Shown piece after piece: positions 21,763-32,902 of a stretch of DNA of 64,000 nucleotides; positions within the stretch are counted from its first letter, which is position 1, and every line of letters starts with the position of its first letter. The position numbers and the translations under genes are program-made. The notes under the pieces were generated by a model, which had not been told where the DNA came from, did no database searches, and saw nothing but the letters and a program-made list of their open reading frames with translations. Source of the DNA: Beroe forskalii (Eukaryota; Ctenophora; Nuda; Beroida; Beroidae); assembly GCA_011033025.1 (NCBI GenBank), contig WFMF01000211.1:1-64000 (forward strand), read 5' to 3'.

Positions 21763-23431
21763 TCTGATTCATCGTAGACCTCCAGGACGTAGTCATCAAC
21801 TTGTGAGTTGTCCTCCACATAAATCTGGTAGGTGTTTACAGTGTCCAAAGTGGAGCGCTTACCTCTCAGGAGGAACTCATATGATTGGTCATATGTGATC
21901 CTTGCAGTCTATTATTCCCTCTCAGGAGTAACAGTAATGATTGGTCTTACGAGGGGGGTGATCCTTGCAGTTTATTAACTCTTAAATTCTTACTTTCTTA
22001 AAGGGGGGAGGGGTCAAACCCTGATATTTTGAAAAACAAAATAAGTCTCCCTCCCCCGGTTTATGGAAGCCTACTAAAGAAGTAACTTCCAATGGAAGTC
22101 TTTTATCTTATAGCTTTATAGACTTGGTATAAAGTGGTTTTGGATTTACAAGGAGGAGTAATGCGGGTTAAAACTGCGTAAGGGCGAGTTACATGGGTTC
22201 AAATTGCGTGGAATTAAGGCAAGATACATGGGTTCGAGGTGTGTAACAGCAATTTTCATGGGTTTAAATTGCACAAGGACAAGTAAAGTGGGTTCTAACA
22301 GTGAATATCTGTGAACAAAAAAAACACGCAAAACAGTTGGTCAAGACTCGAGTAACCCTTATGGCTCTGCGGGCTTGGATCACTCGATCATGTGACAACA
22401 AAACCCGAAATTTAAAAATGGTTTGCGTCATTACGTATCAATTATGTACAATCTGAGGATGTGTTGAGCAACACACTTTGTTCAAGTTACAAACTACAAA
22501 ACAGGAAACTATAATTTAATTATCTCACCTCATATCTATCATTCCTTGTGGGAAGAATAGCTTTGTGAGGGGGAGCTCCAACAGAAACTATTGTAGTGTA
22601 GTCATTGTCTGAGGAATGGGGAGAGGTGTTAGGTTGTTCGAAATGTTCCATATTAGAGCATCAGCTAGTAATCTTATTTCTTTATGATCCTAAGTGTATC
22701 TCCTATAACCGATAATAATGTCTTCTCACTTGATTCATAGCAGTTAATTATCTCGTTGCTAACTCTGTGAGGTGCGATGATGGACGCTGCACTGCTCGCA
22801 CTCATAGATGGCTTCTGAATTCACTGGGCACTTGCCCATTCTGTCCCACTCGATGATAACACCCATTTCTGCCTGCTTGTCATTTATCTCTTCTACTTCA
22901 CAATTATACAGACCACGTGTTTAGCATAACCTGTATGAACTCTCACGTCATCCAGATATTGATTCTCAGCTGTGATTGTAATGCATTTGTTGCATTAAAA
23001 GATTGTTTATTAATCCATTTTAAATTCCTATTTCAAACAAAATTACACTAATACTTCAATCGAAAATAACATAAAAATAAAAATGAATAAATCATTCAAG
23101 CTGGAAGAGAAATAAGTCCGGCATTCTGTGGCTGTTCTGTCTCGTACGAGGAGGCGGCTTCTCTGATAAGTGTCTTGGCGAGTTATTCTGCCCTTGATTT
23201 TTTTCCTCGAGTCTATGGTTGTGAACGCCTTCCCCAGTTGACTTTCGTACGTAACTGATGCCCACACAGCTTCTGATGTCGTAGCTACAACATGCCCCAC
23301 TGTCTGGCTGTGCAAGGGTAACGTAGGACCAGTAGCTTCTCGCGATACGTAGAGAGGTCCATTCCGAATGTCACTGGAGTCCCTGTCACTACCTTCCAGG
23401 AAATCTCTTCGACTCCATTTTCAACCTCCTA
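21763..23431 (-). pseudogene. FN3-like exon blocks with reading-frame conflicts
   Basis: Several minus-strand blocks look coding: ~23,431-23,290 (EVENGVEEISWKVVTG), ~22,910-22,745 (LYNCEVEEINDKQAEMGV then IIEWDRMGKCPVNSEAIY), 22,608-22,529 (NDYTTIVSVGAPPHKAIL) and ~21,890-21,763 (YQIYVEDNSQVDDYVLEVYD). They share Cys/Trp/Tyr spacing seen in FN3 modules and have usable splice sites, but the phases do not chain together and some run into stops (after HHRTSQS; after CTARQWGML). A tandem duplication of CCTCTCAGGAG...GATTGGTC around 21,865-21,975 cuts into the last block. Either the gene is degenerating, or my borders are wrong. Confidence 0.4.
22140..22300 (+). repeat. ~40-bp imperfect tandem repeat
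   Basis: About four degenerate copies of a unit with ATGGGTTCAAATTGCGT(AA)GG(GC)AAG are visible. The copies differ at many positions. Confidence 0.6.
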
Positions 23432-23883
23432 TAGAGAGGATTATTTGTAAAATCAGGGATTCTGGCAACTGCAAGCCTCGTGAATGAAGCGAAGAAATTT
23501 TATTGAGTAATATTGGCCCATGCATTGTCAATGATATCGCATGGATCTTAGTTTTCAATTGGTTATTATAGAGTTTGGTGGTCAATCGGAAGAACTGCCA
23601 TCAAAGAATGGTTTTACATCTCGCAATTAATAATGAAATGAATATTAATATTAACCTCATTCAGTTATTTGTGATAATCCTTATTCTTATATTTTGTTCT
23701 TGTTACGGTTTTCAGTAGCATTCAGTCCTCTGCTGCAACAATCCTGCTTGTTTCTCTTTATATTTGCTCTTCTCCACCCATTAGTGTCCGTTCACTACCC
23801 TCAGTCATACGGACTCTCACTGTTCTGATTTACTTAGATCATTGTGTATTTACTATTTAACACTTATTTGAGGCATTACTTGC

Positions 23884-23972
23884 AGGTCACCAGCAAATAA
23901 TTTGGAGTTGATCAGGCAGATCGTTTATGAACAGAACAAACAGCAATGGTCCAAGGAATGGCCCTTGTTGTT
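23884..23972 (-). pseudogene. Non-LTR retrotransposon RT fragment
   Basis: The minus strand reads QGPFLGPLLFVLFINDLPDQ, the RT signature of non-LTR retrotransposons (jockey/CR1-like). After a one-base frame change the next segment gives SKLFAGDL, where the catalytic motif FADD has become FAGD. It is short, frame-shifted and lacks a catalytic aspartate, so it is a dead remnant. Confidence 0.75.
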
Positions 23973-24009
23973 AAGAAGTATATCCAACCACCGGTTGGGC
24001 ATGTTAACT

Positions 24010-25680
24010 CCCGTAATGTATGAGTGGTAACTGGTATTGCTCTTGCAGCTTCGTGATATGGATTTCACTAATTTCCGGGTGACGCACACAATTAGATATT
24101 TATGATGGCTGTCACATTAAATTTGGACTTAAACACGGCTCGCAGATCCCCAGGGCCCAGTATTCCATGACTGGGTTGGTGTCATTTCTGCACTACTGCG
24201 AAGTGCTGTGACACTTGTAGCTTTGTGAAAAAAGCCTACAGTGATACTTCTAATGCTCGGATGGAGCTACTTTACCTCGTCTATTTTATCTATTTCTATA
24301 ACTCCTTCGTCACAGAGTCACAGTAATTGACCAAAAGTGCTTTGGATTTGTTTGCTGCTTTGGAAACTCTCTTATTACTTGTTTACCTAGTTTCTGGGGC
24401 CAACTTCCTCTGTCGCGTGGATGATTGTTGTCGCGTGGATGATTGGGATTAGCAGATTTCTTAATTCATATCCATTTCTGGTGGATGTACTCCTTGTCCC
24501 ACTCATTTGCACATCTTTCCAGTATTTTGTGCTATCCTCATAATGGTAATCTAGTTAACAACAGATCTGAGATCGTGTGTCAAGCTATCTGATCTTTGAT
24601 CATCTCGCTGCAGTAGCAGCATGTGTTTCTTCTATTTTATTCTTCACTTCTTCTTTCGTTATCTTATCTCCTCTCGTTATTTGTTACTAATTACTAATAT
24701 TACCTCAATAAATAAGTTAACCTGCTTTGCAGTCTTTTTCAGTCCCCTTGTGACTTTCACATGTTTCTGGTGGGGGTTAGAGTGATTCGTGAGGGTTGGA
24801 TTTCTCATTGCATGCAAGATTGTAATTGTCCAAGTATCCTTGTATTCTACTATATATGCTCCTCTGCAGGCAATATCGATGATATTGTGCAAACATTATC
24901 ACTCACAGAAACTACCATTCCTGATACAGTAACCAGTAACACTTCAGGTGGCATGGCTGAACTGGCCATTACAGATTCTCAGATTGACTGCAGTGGTCAA
25001 TTCTGTTTTCACACGTCGACTCGACTTCAACCCCGCATTCGTGTAAGATGTTTCGTCACACCAGCCTGGCTAGGACGAATGATCCTGTGCACTTCAGTTT
25101 AAAGTGTAGAGACAGGTGGTTGCCTGAACAAAAAATACTCAGGGTTGAAACGTAAAAAAGTTGGAAACGTAAACGTTTGACTGACAGATATAACAAACAT
25201 TTAAGTTCACGCTGTATTCAAGTATACCTTGAGGATTTTCACACGGCTTGATTTCTCCTAGCAGTATTCCTCAGGAGTTAAAGTCTGCTTCAGGTCCCAG
25301 AAGCAGTGTCTTGGAACGGGTTTCAGCTGTTACCTCTCTTGTTTCTTAAGGTTCTCTCTTGCCTAAGGGTGATGATTTCCACTCACTCAACCTCTTCCAA
25401 TATCGAATGATGTCAGTATTACCAAGGAATTTGGTGCAGCAGGAGCTCTTCCATGAAAAGATACCGTTAATATTTAAATTTAACTTTCAAAAAACTTGTT
25501 ACTCTTATTAAGGAATAAGGATTTTTCCACCAATTTTCTTCCAAGAAAATTCCTCGTAACTTCATTGTTTATGAGCGCGATAAGTATTTGGGATATTTCA
25601 TCATGAACTCGGGTCAATGGGAAGATTGAATTTTCCATCATCCTGAGGTATTGACTCTCTAGTTACCCTTCTGTTCCGTT
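24010..25680. other. Mostly unassigned; weak exon-like block at ~25,340-25,235 (minus)
   Basis: The minus strand at ~25,340-25,235 reads REVTAETRSKTLLLGPEADF, then a TGA, then GILLGEIKPCENPQ in the same frame before a donor-like GTATAC. It resembles the FN3-like blocks on either side and suggests another decayed exon. The plus-strand open frame at 24,761-25,102 has no recognisable features. Confidence 0.35.
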
Positions 25681-25769
25681 ACTACCCGTGGAGCCTGGAG
25701 GTCAAAGGGCCATCAGGCGGCAGGGCCGTAATCCCTTGGCAAATTATGCCCTCTTTGGCGAGATGCGTC

Positions 25770-25925
25770 CTGTTAAATGTTTAGTGAGATACGCCCCTGT
25801 TTGGCAAGGAGCCAAAATGTTTGGCGATGTACGCCCCTGTTTGGCAATGAGCCAAACTATTTGGCGAGGTACGCCCCTGTTTGGTGAGGAGCCAAATCAT
25901 TTGGCGAGGTACACTCTGTTTGGTG
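25770..25925 (+). repeat. ~58-bp tandem repeat, three copies
   Basis: The unit TTTGGCGAGGTACGCCCCTG-TTTGGCAAGGAGCCAAA repeats with small changes. Each copy contains the local palindrome TTTGGC...GCCAAA. Confidence 0.8.
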
Positions 25926-27414
25926 AGGACAGAGGAGCTCCACCAACTGAAATAAATCGACGATTGCTTTCCGTTCCCTTCCAAAACAGACAATCCATAA
26001 GCGGAATGTAACCCAGGATGTCACAATGTGAATATTCATGAAAACGAGGCAATTTCAAATTAACATTTACTCAATTAGCGTCAAGTAAAGGGTTACTCTA
26101 AACTCATAGAACAGTCGTCGAGTCAAAATACGTTGATGCTTTTTTAAACAGATAACGACTTAGATCAGAACCTTCCTATTAATTTGCCTCCTTAGAGTCA
26201 ATTCTGTCTGGTGAATGGTGACTATGAGTTTTGGTTTTACCAGCAATTCTGTGGAAGATCATGATAATGATCTTAAATTCACCTCTTGCTCTTTCTGTAA
26301 TCAACTGCTTGTTTTCATCTAATCATACACGTGAGTTATGAATACATTCTGTTAAATTTCATCACTAGCAATTCTCTCTTCCATTTTCCCGCGCCCAACT
26401 TGTATTTCACTCCAGAATATATTTACATCAACTGTGTAGGAAGACCTGTCAATTATGATACAAGGTTTGGTGATGAGCTCCATCGGATGGATAGCATCTT
26501 AGTGAGCCAAGTACAGTTGCTTTCCACATCCAAAACAGACAATTCATGAGTTGGGGTGTAACCCAGGGTGTTACAAATTGTGAATATTAGTGAAGACATG
26601 AAGTATAATTCACAGACCAGTCGTCCAGTCAAGATATCAATATGATTTGTTGATGCGTTAAACAGACGACGAATTTGTTGGGTATTTTATTGTGGAAAAA
26701 TATAATTTGCCTAGGTACTTACTGCCAGGTGACGATGATTTTTAGACTGCATTTTTTTGTTCCGCTGTTTTTACATAATTTATGGCGATTATTAAACGAT
26801 TAAATTTACAATATTTAGAGCAGATTTGCAACTCGCACATTTGTGCATAATATAATGCGCCTCGCTCATCAAATACCCCTCTATCTTCCCTCTTTGCTTA
26901 ACCAATTTAGTTGTAGGAGTTGATCCCCCAGGTTTCAAGGTTTGTCCGAGAATGTAATAACTGATAAAGTAATAAGTCTGTACTCTTAAGGCGATGGGAT
27001 CATTTGACTTTTAGCAACTGGCTTTTAGTTAGAAAATGATGCTAAGCTTTGTCGATTGTCACATATGGCAGAATATTTCATGTGCATGGTGAGTATCAAG
27101 GTGCTCATCTTCCACTGTCTTTGCTATGTAACATACAATTCTTAGAGTCTTTTGAATTAAAAACTAAAAAGTTTAAATAGGAAGTTGTTGACTTACATAG
27201 CCAGTCAACAATTATCGTTTTCACGTCAAATATTATGATTGGTGGGTTCACGAGTGGAAATTCCCACGAAAAAATATAATCATATTATTTCAAGTGCTCA
27301 AGTGATGAATGACACTTAAGTGTGAAAGCAGCTCATTCATGTGGTAGGAACGCAGCTAAGAGCGTGGTGAATGGGGAACACCAAGGTAAGCGTTTATGGT
27401 TGTGTAATATAGCC

Positions 27415-27468
27415 TGTTTTCTTTTCCTTTCTTTTCCTTTCTTTTTCTCTCTTTTCCTTTCTTTTCCA
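27415..27468 (+). repeat. TTTCC/TTTTC microsatellite
   Basis: A pyrimidine-only run of CTTTTCCTTT units. Confidence 0.85.
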
Positions 27469-27577
27469 AATTTGATGTCGCTTTTTGCTAAGACTAGTTT
27501 ATAGTTTTCCTCTCCACCATAATACTAGTCCTGTGTAGTGAAAGACAAAATAATTCAATGTTACAAAAGAAATAAAC

Positions 27578-27900
27578 CTTGGTCGGAGATACATGAGTGG
27601 AGTTCTTTTTCCAGCTCAGTGTGATCCACGACTGACTCATTCATCGATCGCAGCAAGAGCACAACTACTTCTGGGTTGCGACCCTCACGCAACTCTTCAA
27701 CAGCACCCTGCTGCTGATTTTACCTCAATACAATAATCACATTGTAGTGGTAACCCATTGTCACTGCCTGGCAGTGACGAATGTCCAGTGTGTCTGGTAC
27801 GGGTTTCAGCTGCTCAACTGTTTCTTCTACGAGTCCACATGTTTCTGTACATCTTATGGATTTGCTAAGCGCCATATGCCAGTTTTCACTCTTTCCATTC
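27578..27900 (-). pseudogene. FN3-like exon interrupted by one in-frame TAA
   Basis: Between an acceptor (AATTGCAG) at 27,901 and a donor (CAAG|GTTTAT) at 27,578, one frame is open except for a single TAA at 27,722-27,720. Before the stop it reads SIRCTETCGLVEETVEQLKP...CQAVTMGYHYNVIIVLR, FN3-like. After it comes NQQQGAVEELREGRNPEVVV and LLLRSMNESVVDHTELEKEL. A 16-base intron would be required to remove the stop, which is implausible. The exon therefore looks like a recently broken member of the upstream part of the FN3-like gene, or carries a sequence error. Confidence 0.45.
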
Positions 27901-28120
27901 CTGCAATTTAAGTTTTTTCAGGAGAACTCTGCTGCGCTGGTAGTAGCGTTTCTAATCAAGTTCCTGTCATAGGCTGGTACTTGTTGTCGGATGAATTTGA
28001 TCTCCTTATATAAGGTGTGTCTCCATCTGAAAAAGGATACAGACTCTCTATGTGAGGTTTTTCATTGTCTAATAATCAAGGTTAGTAAAATTTGAAAAAA
28101 TTTAGGTTATTAAAACGTCG

Positions 28121-28318
28121 TCAGTTGTGAGCGACACTGTTTTCTGTGATTTTCTCGGCTGATTGCTGCACAGTCACAGGTGTCTCTCGTCCTGACCCCC
28201 TGTTCGCTCCAAAAGTCTGAAGGTAGGGTGGCATCCTTGTTAGCCGTGGTGACTCTGTTACTCCTGAGTTGCCACCCTCTCCCAGCTCTTCAGGAGTACT
28301 CTGCTCACTCCTCTGCAT
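28121..28318 (-). CDS. Possible small coding block, unrecognised
   Basis: A 65-codon frame rich in Ser/Thr/Glu (MQRSEQSTPEELGEGGNSG...) ends in TGA. It lies between the FN3-like blocks and has coding-like composition, but no domain. Its splice acceptor is unclear. Confidence 0.25.
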   Translation of the reverse strand: MQRSEQSTPEELGEGGNSGVTESPRLTRMPPYLQTFGANRGSGRETPVTVQQSAEKITENSVAHN

Positions 28319-28888
28319 GGGGAATTATGCGCTCCTTGAAATGACGGTACTGATTACCATGATTTGTCCATTTCTCTGTGCCACACTTCCACTCTAATGC
28401 ATAATAGGGGGCATACGTAATTTATGATAAAAGACCGATTATCCCTTTTAGTTTGTGAGCTTTTTGGCATTATATTATGTATGATGATTAATTGTCATGT
28501 TACGCAATTATTTAACTCAAATTCAAACTGATTCATTATTTTTATTACAATAAGCTCAATTACAATTTTAATATGTGGCGTCGGTCTCATTAAGAATACC
28601 ATTTTTACATGTAAGGTGTAAGTTCAGACGGGACTTGGGGCAAATGACTGGAGGATTCTCTTGCTGGTGAGACATTGTTGACATTTTTACACTAATTCAT
28701 TATAACATGGGTGGGGAGACATTATACAAAAGGATAAAATTGACCCCACATCAAATAACATTCAATCATTATTATCATATTAGAACTGCTAAGATTTAAA
28801 CGAAGAAATTGTTTACGTGATCAAGGCAGTATCAGTAGGGCTATAAATTTATCATATTCTTGCAATCAAAGAGAAAAAAAAAGGTGAA

Positions 28889-29163
28889 ATATTTCCCAAA
28901 ACCAAAAAGGATTTGGTTGTGATGGTCCGCGGCGGTGTTAAGCGTTCTTTATTGAAAAATACATGATATGAGAAAGAACGCGACGGTTAAAACTGCCGCA
29001 ACGTCGCTTTTTGAACCAACACTGACGCCTGATGGCTCAAAAAAGTGACGTTGCGGCAGTTTTAACCGTCGCGTTCTTTCTCATATCATGTATTTTTCAA
29101 TAAAGAACGCTTAACACCGCCGCGGACCATCACAACCAAATCCTTTTTGGTTTTGGGAAAAAT
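28889..29163. mobile_element. Long near-perfect hairpin (foldback MITE)
   Basis: Two arms of about 125 bases are almost perfectly complementary, from TTTCCCAAAACCAAAAAGG at the left to CCTTTTTGGTTTTGGGAAA at the right, around a loop of ~13 bases (ACTGACGCCTGA). The only differences visible are a few near the loop. There is no open frame. Such near-identity of arms suggests a recent insertion or gene conversion between arms. Confidence 0.9.
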
Positions 29164-29179
29164 ATCATTCTTTTTTCAG

Positions 29180-29990
29180 TGTTCAATCCTATTGTGAAAA
29201 TTCGAAGGATCACCGTAATAAATAGTAGGAATAGGATCAAAAGATAGGGTTGAAAACGTCTATTCCAAGCCAAATTTTGATAAACGTGATTTCGTGACGT
29301 CACTATGACGTCACCACTATTTCATCAGATATTCTCGGGGGAATTTTTTGGAGTTTTTACTTTCCTTCTTTCAAACACCAGTTTGATGAACCGTACATAT
29401 CAACCTTGTATTAGCTGCATTTGTGTGTAAAAAATAACTTACTGCGTGAAACTGATGACGTCATAAGTACGTCATCATATTTAAGATTCAACTTGAAACC
29501 CATTTATTAGTTCATGGGACACTATAACCGACATCATACAGTGATATGGAGTCCTGGGATCCCCCTGTTTTTTCACCACTAAACTTGCCGTTTTGGCTAT
29601 TTTTTCAATTTTACGTCAAAAGGCCCAAACAATCGCGAATATCTCCATTATTCTGTGAAGCAGGAAACTTTTTGACCACATTTTCAGAAAGTACATTAAA
29701 TTTCCTTTCTGCATTATTTGATGCATTTTTCTCTATCTCGAAAGCTTCATACCGAAAAATTGCGTTGAAAAACGCCTATTTTTGGGAAATTGAAATTCGA
29801 AATTCTTGATTTTGTGACGTCATTATGACATCATTGGATTGTCATCAGATAATTTTTGACACCATTTTTTGAAAGTTCTATCTTTCTTCTTTCAAATGCT
29901 GGGTCGATGAAGCATGTATCTTTTATAGTTGTTGAGATATGACATCATAAAAAGGACATACTTGTCGTTGTTTTTATCCTCTATTGATAT
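29180..29990 (+). repeat. Diverged ~535-bp tandem duplication with TGACGTCA motifs
   Basis: The segment from ~29,240 (GTTGAAAACGTCTATT...GTGACGTCACTATGACGTCA...TTTTGGAGTTTTTACTTTC) recurs from ~29,765 (GTTGAAAAACGCCTATT...GTGACGTCATTATGACATCA...TTTTTGAAAGTTCTATC). Each copy has a pair of CRE-type palindromes, and an extra pair lies near 29,455-29,480. No coding exon is seen. Confidence 0.7.
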
Positions 29991-30229
29991 GTATATCTGT
30001 ATATCTTCTATATCTATATAATCGTTACCCTTTTTAACAAGAACACCCTCAATTTTGGCGATTTCAAGTTGTTATAACTCCGCCGTTTTTAATCCGATTG
30101 ATCTGAAATTTTGACAGATGCACCTTTGACCCCCAACCATGCGGTGTATCAATTTTGGTACCATTCTGACATTGTAAAGTTTGCCAAATTTCGACGTGAA
30201 ATATGGCGAATCCATAAAAACATATAGTT

Positions 30230-30527
30230 GGGGGCTGGCAAGCAACGTTACATGAACACACTCCCGATGCTCCGAGACTCGTGTACTGTTAGGATCGCCG
30301 TCCAATGCTCACCCTCGGACCCTTCGGGTCCTCGGGCTCGCGCTCGGGCCTTCAGCCCTCGCATTGTTAGGACCGCCGTCCAATGCTCGCCCTCGGACCC
30401 TTCGGGTCCTCGGGCTCGCAGCTCGGGCCTTCGGCCCTCGCACCGTTAGGGTCGCCGTCCAATGCTCGCCCTCGGGCCCTTCGGGCCCTCGGGCTCGCAA
30501 ACCGCCGCGGGGGGCTTGCCAGCCCCC
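30230..30527. mobile_element. GC-rich element with GGGGGCTGGCAAGC termini
   Basis: The left end GGGGGCTGGCAAGC is matched by the reverse complement of the right end (GGCTTGCCAGCCCCC). Inside are three copies of a ~75-85-bp unit carrying CGCCGTCCAATGCTC and CCCTTCGGGTCCTCGGGC. The GC content contrasts sharply with its surroundings. The overlapping Arg/Pro-rich open frames on both strands follow from the repeat. No clear target duplication is seen. A partial inverted relative lies at 21,194. Confidence 0.75.
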
Positions 30528-30886
30528 TGATTTTATATTTCTATCACATTCACTTTGGAGGAAATAATTTTCCATCGTGTTTCGCTCTTCAGAAGCTCAT
30601 TTGCTTGCCTTTTCAATACTGTTGTCTAGGAGTCTAGGCTACTTACTTAGTTCTAAAATACTTAGTTCTAATAATAATGCATGCTCCAGAAATTAGCATT
30701 CAAATGGACTCATTTGCTTCGATAGGGATTTGAATTACTTTGATTTATCATGTGGCTTCGACTCCGTTACAAAATCGAGAGCAGAGTTGCAACTGGCACA
30801 TATGAGTATATTTTTCGTGATTGTCTTATAATAAGTTCTAATTTAGGTTGATTACCACAGGTGAGGCTCTTCCTCACCACTGCTAA

Positions 30887-31114
30887 CTAATGTGATGTTA
30901 GGTGCCGTATATTGAACTCTGTTGACCTCTGGGCTGACAACCTCTCCCAGTTTTCTGCTAAAGCCTCTGCTTTTATGACTTTAGTGAGTTGTAATTTCTG
31001 CAGTATCTCGTGAGTTATGCAAAATAACATAGGCAGGAAAGTAGAATTCTTGCTGGAATGTTGAGTAGCTCTTGAGAGGTCCTGATCAATACTCTTTTTT
31101 TTCAAATCAAACAA
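30887..31114 (-). CDS. Possible coding block, unrecognised
   Basis: The minus strand is open for ~75 codons with a helical, coding-like composition (FCITHEILQKLQLTKVIKAE, ENWERLSAQRSTEF). It could be another exon of the minus-strand gene in this region. Splice borders are not decisive. Confidence 0.25.
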   Translation of the reverse strand: MFDLKKKSIDQDLSRATQHSSKNSTFLPMLFCITHEILQKLQLTKVIKAEALAENWERLSAQRSTEFNIRHLTSH

Positions 31115-31474
31115 CGTGCGTTATTATTGCTCTGTGGTTCCTAAAGCCAAACTTTCACACCGCTATTGTAATCTAAATACACTTTTATATTTCAAAACAT
31201 TGATATGTCTGTTAGTTAGTTAGTCTGTTAATAACCTTAGTAAATATATCTATGTTAAATTTAAAATGTCTTACAAAGATCAAAATAGTAACAGTATTCG
31301 GGTGAAAACAATGTTGTACTCGAATTTATGAAAACTCTTAAATACAGTTTAGACTTTAGACTCCGCTACTGAATTTAGCGCTTTTGTTTATCACTGATTT
31401 CTGATTTGAATGTAGGTACTATTACTTCATTATCTATCCGTGTTACCCGGGTCTTATTAATCTCCTGACTTCTT

Positions 31475-31828
31475 CTAGACATGCTGTAAACTGAACCATT
31501 TTCTATTGATCATTTGTTTCCTGCTCGACTGCTGTAAGGGACGCTTGGAATTTGCAGGGATCATCCGTGTTGCTCCAAAAGACACACAGTAGATCGTGCT
31601 GGCAGAATCTATTGCAGGTTCATTATCCTGGTGTGAGGAAATGGTGGCTCCAATATCACTGTGAGTTGTTTTTCCTTCAGGTTTCCGGTCTCCAGGTCTT
31701 ATACAGCGAAGGGGCAACTCTGCAGGAATGGAAAAGCATGCTGTTATGTCTCTTCTTTCCCTTTGTGCATCACTTTCTTCAGAACTAGTACTTCTTGTTC
31801 CCACAGATGAATACCTATTGTTAAACAA
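31475..31828 (-). CDS. Possible exon(s), unrecognised
   Basis: The minus strand is open for 117 codons and contains an internal acceptor (CATTCCTGCAG), after which it reads LPLRCIRPGDRKPEGKTT and STIYCVSFGATRMIP. The Cys/Tyr spacing resembles the FN3-like blocks downstream. I cannot join it in phase to a neighbour. Confidence 0.25.
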   Translation of the reverse strand: MFNNRYSSVGTRSTSSEESDAQRERRDITACFSIPAELPLRCIRPGDRKPEGKTTHSDIGATISSHQDNEPAIDSASTIYCVSFGATRMIPANSKRPLQQSSRKQMINRKWFSLQHV

Positions 31829-31839
31829 TCTTAAAAGTG

Positions 31840-32890
31840 AACTATTATAGTTGTTTCAACATTTTATCTTTTTAATTTCATGGTGCGATTGGGTTCCCAG
31901 ATGGCACCAGTTTCCTCAATTGGGATATAGAATTAGTCTTTGACTCCGAATTGTGTTGGACAACACGGACTCTGAAACTGTTTATTCCCAAATCCAATCA
32001 TGCCTTTTTGGGAGGATGAGCTGTTTTATTCTTCTACTCTGTATATGAAAAATAATAATTCTTCCACTTTGATGGAATGAAAAAATAATATTCTGACCAA
32101 TAGAATTACTCCTCAGCAGAGAAATCGCTTGATTTATTACCTGCAGTCAGCACCAACGAAATTTTCGTTTCTCATTAATAATTGATGAGAGACGAAAGTA
32201 TTCGAAAACGTGAGAATGACCTCTGTGCATATTAATATAGCTATATGCCCAAAGTCTATGATTTATTAATATGCCCATTCTATGATTTATCTAATTTTAC
32301 GAGCTCCTGTTATTTGTAGTCAGTTCGTAAGATTTCCAAGATACTTGGTGTTTCATGATCTCCATACATATTCATCATGATACTAAAAAGTAGATCGCAG
32401 CAAAATACTATCGGTGATAGTAGCTCTCATTATTATAAATTCTTTTCAATTCGCTAACGGATGAGCCACTTGTTTAGTACATAACTTTCGTTGACTTTGC
32501 CAACAATTTTCCATGATATTTCCCCACCTTTTTGTAATTGGACAGATTAAATTGCAGATTACATACACTTACTGTTCATATACTTGAGTTGCCCCCCAAA
32601 CCATCCCCCTCCGTAGTTTTGTATTTTTACTATGATGCAACACCAAATTATCACCAACTTTATAGCTTCGAAATGGGTCTTTCAGAGAGAAACTATTGCG
32701 AAGTAAAGTGGTCATAGAATACGCAAATAGTGGATGATTCGAATTTGAATTTTGCTTTTTTACAGTGACTTCATAATAGAAGAGTTGGTTCTCTCAATCT
32801 CGAGCATCACTCGTATCGCCTGACTCTCGGTGGATTGATGTAGCGTACTCTGAAGGTTAAGCGAATATAGATTTTAAATATATTTAGTTA
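31840..32890. other. 5' flank of the GPCR gene, no gene seen
   Basis: AT-rich sequence without a supported exon. No TATA box or other promoter element stands out upstream of 32,903. Confidence 0.5.
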
Positions 32891-32902
32891 TCAGAAGTCG
32901 AG

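Noticed and set aside
30228-30637. Overlapping Pro/Arg-rich frames on both strands
   Set aside because: All arise from the ~80-bp GC-rich repeat units of the 30,230 element.
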